Positions 6,982 to 15,438 of a DNA stretch of 17,507 bases are shown in pieces. The notes beneath the pieces are model-generated. The model was not told the origin of the DNA and ran no database searches. It was given only the letters and a program-made list of their open reading frames with translations. The position numbers and the translations under genes are program-made. Every line of letters begins with the position of its first letter. Positions within the stretch are counted from its first letter, which is position 1. The stretch is from JBQTJJ01 sp052387235 (GTDB lineage: Bacteria; Actinomycetota; Acidimicrobiia; Acidimicrobiales; GCA-2861595): assembly GCA_052387235.1 (NCBI GenBank), contig JBQTJJ010000095.1, positions 1 to 17,507 on the forward strand. The letters run 5' to 3'.

Positions 6982-8237
6982 GAGACGAGGAACTCGGCGA
7001 AGCGGGCCGCCCCGGCGGAGTCCAGGCGGGCCCGGAGGCGGGTCCCGTCGTCGTCGTGCTCCTCCACCAGCACCTCGCCCTCCCGGTGCACCGCGGCCAG
7101 CACGTCGCCCCGGCTGTAGGGCACGACCAGCTCCACCACCGGCGCCGCGGCCCGGAGGCGGTCGCTCACGGCCGCGAGCAGCTCGTCGATGCCGGCGCCC
7201 GTCTCGGCCGATATCGCCACCGAGCCCGGGTGGTCGGCGGACAGGCGCTTGGCCTCGTCGGTGTCGTCGGCCTTGTTGAACACCAGCAGCTCCGGGACCC
7301 GCTCCGCGTCGAGCTCGTCCAGCACGGACCGCACCGCGTCGATCTGGCCCTCGGGGTCGGGCGAGGCCGAGTCCACCACGTGCACCAGCAGGTCCGACTC
7401 GCGCACCACCTCCAGCGTGGACTTGAACGCCTCCACCAGCTGGTGGGGCAGCTTGCGCACGAAGCCCACCGTGTCCGACAGGAGCAGCGACTCGCCCCCG
7501 GGCAGTTCGAGGCGGCGGGTGCGGGGGTCGAGGGTGGCGAAGAGGCGGTCCTCCACCAGTACGCCGGCGTCGGTGAGCCGGTTCAGCAGGGTGGACTTGC
7601 CGGCGTTGGTGTACCCCACCAGCGACACCGAGGCGAGGCGGCTGCGCCGGCGGGCGCCCCGCTGGGTACGCCGGGTCTTGTCGAGCGCCACCAGCTCGGC
7701 CTCCAACTTGGTCATCCGGCGCACCAGGCGCCGGCGGTCGACCTCGAGCTGCGTCTCGCCCGGGCCCCGGGTGCCGATGCCGGCGCCCTGCTGGGACAAG
7801 GTGGTGCCCCGGCCCCGCAGGCGCGGGAGCCGGTAGCGCAGGAGGGCCAGCTCCACCTGGGCCTTGCCCTCGAGGGTGTGGGCGTTCTGGGCGAAGATGT
7901 CGAGGATCACGGCGGTGCGGTCGATGGCGGTGCGGCCCAGGATCTTCTCCAGGTTGCGGTGCTGGGCCGGGGACAGCTCGTCGTCGAAGACCACCGTGTC
8001 GGAGTCCACCGCGAGCGACAGCTCCCGGAGCTCCTCGGCCTTGCCCTTGCCTATGTAGGTGGCGGGGTCGGGGGTGGCCCGGCGCTGCACCACCCGGCCG
8101 ACCACGTCGGCGCCGGCCGTGTCGACCAGCAGGGCCAGCTCGTCCAGGTGGGCCTCCACCTCGTCGACCTCGGCCCCGGTGCGGGCCACGCCCACCAGGA
8201 TGATCTTCTCCCGGAAGGTGCGCTCGATGAGGCTCAC
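6978..8237 (-). CDS. hflX: HflX ribosome-associated GTPase
   Basis: HflX binds stalled or heat-stressed 70S ribosomes and splits them using GTP. The 419-residue protein has the N-terminal HflX domain (about 10-190) with YIGKGKAEEL and the LSQQGAGIGTRGPGETQLE loop, a basic coiled linker, then a TRAFAC GTPase domain: G1 GYTNAGKS (208-215), G3 DTVG (255-258), G4 NKAD (321-324) and G5 SAE (343-345). The C-terminal domain ends at 419. Start is the GTG at 8237, forming a GTGA overlap with the dapF stop; longer readings into dapF are out-of-frame shadows. At the other end it overlaps dapC by GTGA. Being between DAP genes probably reflects conserved dapF-hflX synteny rather than a shared function. 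Confidence 0.97.
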   Translation of the reverse strand: MSLIERTFREKIILVGVARTGAEVDEVEAHLDELALLVDTAGADVVGRVVQRRATPDPATYIGKGKAEELRELSLAVDSDTVVFDDELSPAQHRNLEKILGRTAIDRTAVILDIFAQNAHTLEGKAQVELALLRYRLPRLRGRGTTLSQQGAGIGTRGPGETQLEVDRRRLVRRMTKLEAELVALDKTRRTQRGARRRSRLASVSLVGYTNAGKSTLLNRLTDAGVLVEDRLFATLDPRTRRLELPGGESLLLSDTVGFVRKLPHQLVEAFKSTLEVVRESDLLVHVVDSASPDPEGQIDAVRSVLDELDAERVPELLVFNKADDTDEAKRLSADHPGSVAISAETGAGIDELLAAVSDRLRAAAPVVELVVPYSRGDVLAAVHREGEVLVEEHDDDGTRLRARLDSAGAARFAEFLVS

Positions 8238-9046
8238 GCCGGCTCCTCGCCCGGGACCTCGACCTCGATGCGGGCCACCCGCTCGGTGGGGCCGGTGAGC
8301 ACCACCGTGTCCGGTCCCACCTCCACCTCGGCGTCGCCGCCGGGCTGGTGCACCACCACCCGCGGCCCCACCAGTCCCCATTCGGCCGCGGCCGCCGCCG
8401 CCGCGCACGCCCCCGTGCCGCAGGCCTGGGTCTCGCCCACGCCCCGCTCCCACACCCGCATGGTGAGCTCGTCGGGGCCGGGCCCGAGGGTGACGAACTC
8501 CACGTTGACGCCGCCCGGCGTGCGGGCCTCGATCTGGGCGCCCATGCCGTGCACGTCCTCGGTGGTGAATGCCGGGCCCCACACCACCAGGTGGGGGTTG
8601 CCCATGTCGACGGGCCGCACCCCCCGGTCCGGGGTGGGCTGGGGCTCCTCGGGGCCGACCTTGGCCGGCCCCATGTCGACGCTCACCTGCAGCACGCCGA
8701 CCCCGCCCGTCCCCCGCAGGGTGAGCCGGCGGGCGCCGGCGGGAGTGGCCACGGTGAGCTCGGGGCCGTCGGCCAGGCCGGCGTCGGCCACGGCCTGGGC
8801 CAGGCACCGGATGCCGTTGCCGCTCATCTCGGCCAGGCTCCCGTCGGCGTTGCGCAGCTGCATGGTGACGTCGGCGCCGTCGGTGCCGGCCGTGACCCGG
8901 ATGATGCCGTCCGCCCCGACCCCGCGGTGGCGGTCGCAGAGGCGCCGGGCCAGGGCGGCGTCGACCGGCCGGCGGCCCTCCAGGTCGAGCAGCACGAGGA
9001 AGTCGTTGCCGAGGCCGTGGTGCTTGGTGAGGGTGAGCGCGGTCAT
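8234..9046 (-). CDS. dapF: Diaminopimelate epimerase, first catalytic Cys replaced by Ser
   Basis: DapF converts L,L-DAP to meso-DAP for lysine and peptidoglycan. The 270-residue protein has two pseudo-symmetric halves and the family motifs HGLGNDFLV, HRGVGADG, NADGSLAEMSGNGIRC, GNPHLVVW and ETQACGTGACA. Characterised enzymes use two cysteines as acid/base pair (C73 and C217 in E. coli). Here C209 (QACGTGACA) is kept, but the other position is S75 (EMSGNGIRC; codon AGC at 8822-8824). C81 six residues later is the usual neighbouring residue, not the base. The ATG at 9046 overlaps the miaA stop (ATGA). All other elements are intact, so this is not a decayed gene. Whether Ser75 supports normal epimerisation or is a lineage-wide variant cannot be told here. 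Confidence 0.95.
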   Translation of the reverse strand: MTALTLTKHHGLGNDFLVLLDLEGRRPVDAALARRLCDRHRGVGADGIIRVTAGTDGADVTMQLRNADGSLAEMSGNGIRCLAQAVADAGLADGPELTVATPAGARRLTLRGTGGVGVLQVSVDMGPAKVGPEEPQPTPDRGVRPVDMGNPHLVVWGPAFTTEDVHGMGAQIEARTPGGVNVEFVTLGPGPDELTMRVWERGVGETQACGTGACAAAAAAAEWGLVGPRVVVHQPGGDAEVEVGPDTVVLTGPTERVARIEVEVPGEEPA

Positions 9047-9954
9047 GATCCCCCCCAGTCTCCCAGCAGGGCCGGGAGCACGGCGACCGGGTGCTCGTCG
9101 GTGCCGTACCAGGTGATGCGCGGATCGCGCCGGAACCACATGCGCTGGCGCCGGGCGAAGGCCCGGGTGCGCCGCACCGCCTCGTCCACCGCCTCCTCCA
9201 GGCTGCACTCGCCGGCCAGGTGCCGCAGGACCTCGCGGTAGCCGAGGGCCTGCGCCGCGGTGCGGGACAGCCCGCCGGGCCGGGCCGCCAGCCCTCGCAC
9301 CTCGTCGACCAGGCCGGCGTCGACCATGGCCGCCAGCCGGGTCGCGATGCGCCGGCCGATCACGGGCCGGGGCAGCCAGACCCCGCACAGGCGGAACGGC
9401 ACGGGCGGGTGGGCGCCGAGACCGGCTCCGAACGAGGAGAAGGGCCGGCCCGACCCGAGCACCACCTCCAGGGCCCGCACCACCCGGCGCCGGTTGCCCG
9501 GCAGCATCCGGCCCGCCGCCACCGGGTCGAGTCCGGCCAGGCGCCGGTGCAGGGCGGCGGTGTCGCTCTCGGCCTCGAGCTCGGCCCGGACCGCCGGCCA
9601 CTGGGGCGGCACCGCCAGCCCGTCCACCACGGCCCGGACGTAGAGGCCGGTGCCGCCCACCAGCAGGGCCCGGTGGCCCCGCTCCTCGATGGCGGCCAGG
9701 ACCGCTCGGGCCGCGGCCTGGAACCGCACCACCGAGAAGTCCTCGCACGGGTCGGCCAGGTCCACCAGGTGGACGGGCACCTCGGCCCGCTCGGCCGGCG
9801 ACGGCTTGGCCGTGCCGATGTCCATGCCCTCGTACACCTGCATGGAGTCCACCGACACCAGCTCCACGCCGGGGCAGCGACGGGCCAGCTCCACCGCCAG
9901 CGCCGACTTCCCCGACGCGGTGGGTCCCACCAGCGCCAGGTGGTTCGTGGTCAC
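9043..9954 (-). CDS. miaA: tRNA dimethylallyltransferase MiaA
   Basis: MiaA adds a dimethylallyl group to N6 of A37 in tRNAs reading UNN codons, producing the substrate of MiaB encoded immediately upstream. The 303-residue protein has P-loop GPTASGKS (10-17), DSMQVYEGMDIGTAKP (36-51) with the catalytic Asp, GGTGLYVRAVVDGL (100-113), the helical insertion domain, and C-terminal ALGYRE and RRQRMWFRRD that contact tRNA. Start is GTG 9954, sharing GTGA with the miaB stop; extending the frame upstream would overlay miaB and the repeat array and has no family support. It overlaps dapF by ATGA at its end. Length is normal. Confidence 0.97.
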   Translation of the reverse strand: MTTNHLALVGPTASGKSALAVELARRCPGVELVSVDSMQVYEGMDIGTAKPSPAERAEVPVHLVDLADPCEDFSVVRFQAAARAVLAAIEERGHRALLVGGTGLYVRAVVDGLAVPPQWPAVRAELEAESDTAALHRRLAGLDPVAAGRMLPGNRRRVVRALEVVLGSGRPFSSFGAGLGAHPPVPFRLCGVWLPRPVIGRRIATRLAAMVDAGLVDEVRGLAARPGGLSRTAAQALGYREVLRHLAGECSLEEAVDEAVRRTRAFARRQRMWFRRDPRITWYGTDEHPVAVLPALLGDWGGS

Positions 9955-11318
9955 ACGGACGCGACCGGTATCCGGGTGCGGTGGCGGGGGCGGGCCGTGA
10001 CCTCCACCAGCTCGCCGCTCAGGTGGTGGGGCGCGGCGGCGGTGACCCGCACGGTGGCGAAGGTGCCGGGCGCCAGCGGCCCGGCCGGGAAGTGGGCCAG
10101 CTTGTTCTGGCGGGTGCGGCCGGTGAGCACGGCCGGGTCCTTGCGGCTCGGGCCCTCCACCACCACCTCCTCCACCTTCCCGATGCGGGCCCGGTGGCGG
10201 GCCAGGGCCGAGCGCTCCACCACGACCTTGAGGCGGTCGAAGCGCTCGGCGATCACGTCGGGCGGGACGAAGCGGTCCTCCAAGGTGGCGGCCTCGGTGC
10301 CGGGGCGGGGCGAGAACACGAAGGTGTAGGCGCTGTCGTAGCCGGCCTCGGCCACCACCTCGAGGCTGGCGGTGAAGTCGGCCTCGGTCTCGCCGGGGAA
10401 GCCCACGATGAGGTCGGTGGTCACGGCCAGGTCGGGCACGGCGGCCCGGGCCGCGGCCAGCTTCCGGAGGTAGCGCTCGGCCGTGTAGCCCCGGTGCATG
10501 GCGGCCAGGACCCGGTCGCTGCCGGACTGCAGGGGCAGGTGCAGGTGCTCGCACACCGCCGGCGCCCCGGCCATGGCCTCGATGGTCTCGGGCCGCAGGT
10601 CCTTGGGGTGGGGACTGGTCCAGCGCACCCGGCGGATCCCGTCGACAGCGCCCACGGCGTGCAGCAGCGGCGCGAACAGGGGGCGGCGGCCGGTGAGGTC
10701 GCGGCCGTAGGAGTTGACGTTCTGGCCCAGCAGGGTGACCTCCACCGTGCCGGCCGCGGCCAGGCGCTCCACCTCGCCCACCACCTCGTCGAACGGGCGG
10801 CTGATCTCCCGGCCCCGGACCGCCGGCACGATGCAGAAGGCGCAGCTGTTGTCGCAGCCGATCTGGATGGTGACCCATGCCGCCCACGGGACGTCGCGCC
10901 GCACCGGGAGGGCGGACGGGAAGGCCTCGGACTCCTCCAGGATCTCCATCACCGGGCCCTCGAGCCGGGACCGCTCCAGCAGGGTGGCGGCCGAGCCCAC
11001 GTTGTGGGTCCCGAAGACGACGTCGGTGTGGGGCGCCCGCTGCTGGATCAGCTCCCGGTCCTTCTGGGCCAGGCAGCCGGCGACCGCGATCTGCAGTCCG
11101 GGCCGCCGGTCCTTGAGGGCCTTCAGGTGGCCCAGGTTGCCGTAGAGCTTGTTGTCGGCGTTCTCCCGGATGCAGCACGTGTTGAGCACCACCACGTCGG
11201 CGTCGTCGAGGCAGGCGGCCGCCTCCATGCCGTCGGCCTCGAGGAGGCCGGCGATGCGCTCCGAGTCGTGCTCGTTCATCTGGCATCCGAACGTGCGGAT
11301 CAGGTACTTGCGGCCCAT
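9951..11318 (-). CDS. miaB: tRNA-2-methylthio-N6-dimethylallyladenosine synthase MiaB
   Basis: MiaB is a radical-SAM methylthiotransferase that converts i6A37 to ms2i6A37. The 455-residue protein has an N-terminal UPF0004 domain with cluster ligands C12 (TFGCQMNEHDSE), C48 (LNTCCIRENA) and C82 (AGCLAQ), a radical-SAM domain with C155, C159 and C162 (GCDNSCAFC), and a C-terminal TRAM domain (about 385-445). The motifs NEHDSER, THN and LHLPLQSGS favour MiaB over MtaB and RimO. ATG 11318 is the first gene start of the long minus-strand operon; only a weak purine run precedes it. Its upstream side is taken by the tandem-repeat array, so its promoter must lie in or beyond the repeats. Confidence 0.97.
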   Translation of the reverse strand: MGRKYLIRTFGCQMNEHDSERIAGLLEADGMEAAACLDDADVVVLNTCCIRENADNKLYGNLGHLKALKDRRPGLQIAVAGCLAQKDRELIQQRAPHTDVVFGTHNVGSAATLLERSRLEGPVMEILEESEAFPSALPVRRDVPWAAWVTIQIGCDNSCAFCIVPAVRGREISRPFDEVVGEVERLAAAGTVEVTLLGQNVNSYGRDLTGRRPLFAPLLHAVGAVDGIRRVRWTSPHPKDLRPETIEAMAGAPAVCEHLHLPLQSGSDRVLAAMHRGYTAERYLRKLAAARAAVPDLAVTTDLIVGFPGETEADFTASLEVVAEAGYDSAYTFVFSPRPGTEAATLEDRFVPPDVIAERFDRLKVVVERSALARHRARIGKVEEVVVEGPSRKDPAVLTGRTRQNKLAHFPAGPLAPGTFATVRVTAAAPHHLSGELVEVTARPRHRTRIPVASV

Positions 11319-11540
11319 GAAGGCGCCATTCTCGCGCCCGGGCCGTCCCGCGCCGGCGGGAGTCGGTGCCCGGCGGGCGTGCGCCGGCGGTAGAAGCGGG
11401 CCCGCCGGCCGCCCGGCACGGTACCGAGAGGCGTGCGCCGGCGGGCGTCGGTGCCCGGCGGGCGTGCGCCGGCGGGCGTCGGTGCCCGGCGGGCGTGCGC
11501 CGGCGGGAGTCGGTGCCCGGCGGGCGTGCGCCGGCGGGCG

Positions 11541-12707
<1,167 letters not shown>

Positions 12708-12733
12708 CGCCTTTCCTCCATCGGCAGGATGGC

Positions 12734-12754
12734 CCCGGTGCTGAGGGCACCGGG
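12734..12754 (-). promoter_or_regulatory. Hairpin in the hydrogenase-gene leader
   Basis: An 8-bp perfect stem (CCCGGTGC at 12734-12741 with GCACCGGG at 12747-12754) closes a 5-nt loop. It lies 27 nt before the hydrogenase ATG and just upstream of its ribosome binding site, so it would form in that mRNA leader. It could affect stability or initiation; no function is shown. Confidence 0.5.
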
Positions 12755-12773
12755 ACTCTGTGACACGGGACTA

Positions 12774-12789
12774 TGTGACCGCTGTCACT
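12774..12789. promoter_or_regulatory. CRP/FNR-family-like operator between divergent genes
   Basis: TGTGACCGCTGTCACT matches the CRP-type consensus TGTGA-N6-TCACA at nine of ten fixed positions and contains a perfect GTGAC-N4-GTCAC palindrome. A second TGTGAC half-site lies 15 bp to the left (12759-12764). It is centred about 75 bp from the hydrogenase start and 43 bp from the GGDEF-EAL start, so it could act on both. Actinobacterial Crp/GlxR proteins use this motif. Binding is inferred from sequence only. Confidence 0.6.
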
Positions 12790-12824
12790 CAGAAGGGCGC
12801 CGGCGCTGCCGAGAGAAGTGAGGC

Positions 12825-14936
12825 GTGAAGACCCACCTGTGGGGCGGACCTGCCTCCACGAGCCCAGCGCCGGGAGCAGAGCCGGGCCGGCGGGCCCGGA
12901 ATGGCCGAGCCGCGGCCTACCTGCCCGTTACGCGCCTGCTGGGCGCCGGCACGGTGCTGGCGGCAGGAGGTGCCGGGGGGCTGGTGGCCGGCGCCGGAAC
13001 CGAGGCGGGCCTCGTGGCGCTGGGTGCCGGGATCGCGACCCTGATGGCCACCGCCGTCTCCGCCGTCGCCGTCCGCCGCCGGGTCGGGCGACCCTTGCAG
13101 CAGCTGGAGGAGCTGGTGGTGGCAGCGGCCGAGGCCGGTCCGCGCTCCCGGGACTGGACCGGCACCGCGCCGGCGCCGGGTCCGACCGGGCTGGTGGAGG
13201 CCATGACGGCGCTGGTGGCGTCTCTAGGGCGCTCCCAGGGCATCCTGGCCGCCGAGTGCAACTCGCCCGACCTGTCGGTGATCCTCGACGAGGCCGGCCA
13301 CATCCTGCACGCCTCCGCCGCCGCCGACTCCATGCTGGGCCGGCCGGCGCTGTGGATGACCGGCAAGAGCCTGGGCGCCCTCGTGCATCCCGAGGACCGC
13401 GTCCGCTACGACGACCTGTGCCTGCGCCACATCGAGCCGGGCGTCCGCTCGTTCGAGGAGGTCCGGGTCTCGCACCTGCAGGGCCACTGGGTCGTGACCG
13501 AGATGACGGCGGTGGACGTCCCCGGAAGGAGGACCCGCGACCGGCGGATGCTCCACATCCGCGACGTCAGCGAGCGCAAGGCCCACGAGGAGGCCCTGGT
13601 GCGCCAGGCCCTCTACGACCCCCTCACCGGCCTGGCCAACCGGGCCCTGTTCCGGGAGCACGTCGACAAGGCCCTGGCCCGCCTCCGCCGCTCACCGGCC
13701 CGGCCGCACGCCGTGCTCTTCGTGGACCTCGACGGCTTCAAGACCATCAACGACAGCCTGGGTCATGCCGCCGGCGACGAGGTCCTCGCCGAGGTGGGCC
13801 GCCGCCTCCTGCGCTGGATGCGCCCGGGCGACACCGCCGCCCGCCTGGGCGGCGACGAGTTCGCGGTGCTGCTGGAGAACACCTCCCAGATGGACACCGG
13901 CGTCCTGGCCAAGCGCATCCTGGAGGTGCTCCTGACCCCGATCCTCGTCCAGGGCAAGGAGGTCGTCCTCACCGGCAGCATCGGCATCGCGATGAGCGAG
14001 CCGGGGCAGGACTCCGACGCCCTCCTCCGCAACGCCGACGCCGCCATGTACACGGCAAAGGCGGCCGGCAAGGGCCAGTACCGGGTGTTCGAGCCCGAGA
14101 TGCACCGCGCCGCCATGCGCCGCCTCGACCTGGAGGCCGACCTGCGCCGGGCCATCGCCCGCGACGAGGTCTTCCTCACCTACCAGCCCATCGTGGATCT
14201 CGCGACCAACCGGGTCAGCGGCACCGAGGTCCTGGTCCGCTGGCAGCACCCGGAGCGGGGGCTGATCCCCCCGCTCGACTTCATCTCCGTGGCCGAGGAC
14301 AGCGGCTACATCCGGGAGCTGGGCCGGTTCATCCTCGAGCAGGCCTGCTGCCAGGTCAGGGCGTGGCACGAGCGCTTCCCCGACACCGAGCCCCTCCGAT
14401 TGTGCGTGAACACCTCGGTGCGCCAGATCGAGCAGACCGAGTTCTTCGACGAGGTGGCGCGCGCCCTGCGGGACTCGGGCCTCGACGGGGCCTTCCTCAC
14501 CCTCGAGATCACCGAGACCCTCTTCATGAGCGACTTCACCGCCACCGTGCAGAAGCTTCGCCGGCTCAAGGAGCTGGGCCTCAAGCTGGCCGTGGACGAC
14601 TTCGGCACCGGCTACTCGTCCCTCAGCTACCTGCGCTCGCTGCCCATCGACATCTTGAAGATCGACAAGTCCTTCGTGGTGGGCGTGACCCTCGGGCCCG
14701 AGCAGTCGGCCGTGGCCCGGGCCGTGGTGAAGCTGGCCCGCACGTTCAACCTGGCCACCGTGGCCGAGGGCATCGAGCGCCCGGACCAGGCGGCCGAGCT
14801 GCTCGCCATCGGGGCCGACATGGGCCAGGGCTACTGGTTCTCCCGCCCCCTCGCGGCCCAGGCCATGCAGGAGTACCTCGACGCCGGGCGCCAGGTCCTC
14901 CTCAAGCCGTCGGCGCGGTCGATCCCCGCCGGCTGA
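12825..14936 (+). CDS. Membrane PAS-GGDEF-EAL cyclic-di-GMP turnover protein
   Basis: This 703-residue protein has two hydrophobic segments (about 36-56 and 60-83) linked to a short HAMP-like region, a PAS domain (about 145-255), a GGDEF diguanylate cyclase domain (about 258-425) and an EAL phosphodiesterase domain (about 433-690). The cyclase has an intact GGDEF (342-346), DLDGFKTIND substrate motif and an inhibitory I-site RPGD (333-336) exactly five residues before GGDEF. In the EAL domain the signature is EVL (E468, TEVLVRW), with N529, E561 (EITET), D591-D592 (DDFGTGYSS), K615 (KIDKSF) and E in AEGIE all present, so both activities look possible. Start is GTG 12825 after a GAGAAGTGAGG run. 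It is divergent from the hydrogenase gene, sharing a CRP-like site, and convergent with spoVS. The signal sensed by the PAS domain is unknown. Confidence 0.94.
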   Translation: MKTHLWGGPASTSPAPGAEPGRRARNGRAAAYLPVTRLLGAGTVLAAGGAGGLVAGAGTEAGLVALGAGIATLMATAVSAVAVRRRVGRPLQQLEELVVAAAEAGPRSRDWTGTAPAPGPTGLVEAMTALVASLGRSQGILAAECNSPDLSVILDEAGHILHASAAADSMLGRPALWMTGKSLGALVHPEDRVRYDDLCLRHIEPGVRSFEEVRVSHLQGHWVVTEMTAVDVPGRRTRDRRMLHIRDVSERKAHEEALVRQALYDPLTGLANRALFREHVDKALARLRRSPARPHAVLFVDLDGFKTINDSLGHAAGDEVLAEVGRRLLRWMRPGDTAARLGGDEFAVLLENTSQMDTGVLAKRILEVLLTPILVQGKEVVLTGSIGIAMSEPGQDSDALLRNADAAMYTAKAAGKGQYRVFEPEMHRAAMRRLDLEADLRRAIARDEVFLTYQPIVDLATNRVSGTEVLVRWQHPERGLIPPLDFISVAEDSGYIRELGRFILEQACCQVRAWHERFPDTEPLRLCVNTSVRQIEQTEFFDEVARALRDSGLDGAFLTLEITETLFMSDFTATVQKLRRLKELGLKLAVDDFGTGYSSLSYLRSLPIDILKIDKSFVVGVTLGPEQSAVARAVVKLARTFNLATVAEGIERPDQAAELLAIGADMGQGYWFSRPLAAQAMQEYLDAGRQVLLKPSARSIPAG

Positions 14937-14937
14937 A

Positions 14938-14962
14938 CCGGGCCCCATGGCCCGAGGCCCGG
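14938..14962. terminator. Possible bidirectional hairpin between convergent genes
   Basis: CCGGGCC (14938-14944) pairs with GGCCCGG (14956-14962) across an 11-nt loop, in the 48-bp gap between the GGDEF-EAL and spoVS stops. There is no T tract, so intrinsic termination is uncertain. Confidence 0.35.
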
Positions 14963-14984
14963 GTCGCGGGTGGCCGGCCGGAGA

Positions 14985-15332
14985 TCAGCGCCCGGCGTCG
15001 GTGAGGACCGGCTGTCGGGCCGCCGCCTCCTCCGGGCCCTCCCGGACATCGACCCCCGCCGGCCGCCGGCGCTGGCGGTCGTCGAGGAGGAGGCGCAGGG
15101 CGGTTCGGGTCTGGCCCTCGATCTCGATGTCGGCGAACACCGGCACGCACACCAGGTCGACCCCGGACGGCTCCAGGAAGCCCCGGGCGATTGCCACCGC
15201 CTTCACGGCCTGGTTGAGGGCCCCGGCCCCCACCACCTGCATCTCCACGCTTCCCGACCGCCGCATCACCGCGGCCAGGGCACCTGCACACGAGTTGGGG
15301 TTGGACTTGCTGCTCACCTTGAGCACTTCCAT
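14985..15332 (-). CDS. spoVS: SpoVS-family protein with C-terminal extension
   Basis: Residues 1-85 match stage V sporulation protein S, a small Alba-like protein that affects septation and spore coat assembly in Bacillus: MEVLKVSSKSNPNSCAGALA, then GAGALNQAVKAVAIARGFL and DLVCVPVFADIEIEGQTRTA. The protein is 115 residues; Bacillus SpoVS is about 86, so there is a charged tail of about 30 residues (RQRRRPAGVDVREGPEEAAA). ATG 15332 is chosen over a GTG six codons upstream because the family starts MEVLKVS and a GGGGGCGA run precedes it. It lies 106 bp after recA on the same strand. In B. subtilis spoVS is also close downstream of recA and upstream of miaB, so this position is probably ancestral. 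SpoVS proteins occur in many non-sporulating bacteria, so sporulation is not implied. Confidence 0.9.
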   Translation of the reverse strand: MEVLKVSSKSNPNSCAGALAAVMRRSGSVEMQVVGAGALNQAVKAVAIARGFLEPSGVDLVCVPVFADIEIEGQTRTALRLLLDDRQRRRPAGVDVREGPEEAAARQPVLTDAGR

Positions 15333-15438
15333 GGATTCGCCCCCAGACACCGCCCGGCGGAGCGGGCCGTTCCCAATCAGTTCGACGTCGCGCGCCGCCG
15401 TTCCTCCGGGGCCGGCCAGAACTCCTGGTTCGGGGCGG

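Noticed and set aside
12818..15004. 728-codon plus-strand frame overlapping the GGDEF-EAL gene
   Set aside because: Low-complexity Arg/Pro/Gly translation, shadow of the real gene one frame away.
15421..15435. Possible LexA box between recA and spoVS (GAAC and GTTC half-sites)
   Set aside because: The half-sites are separated by five bases rather than four, and it is not in front of a clear promoter.
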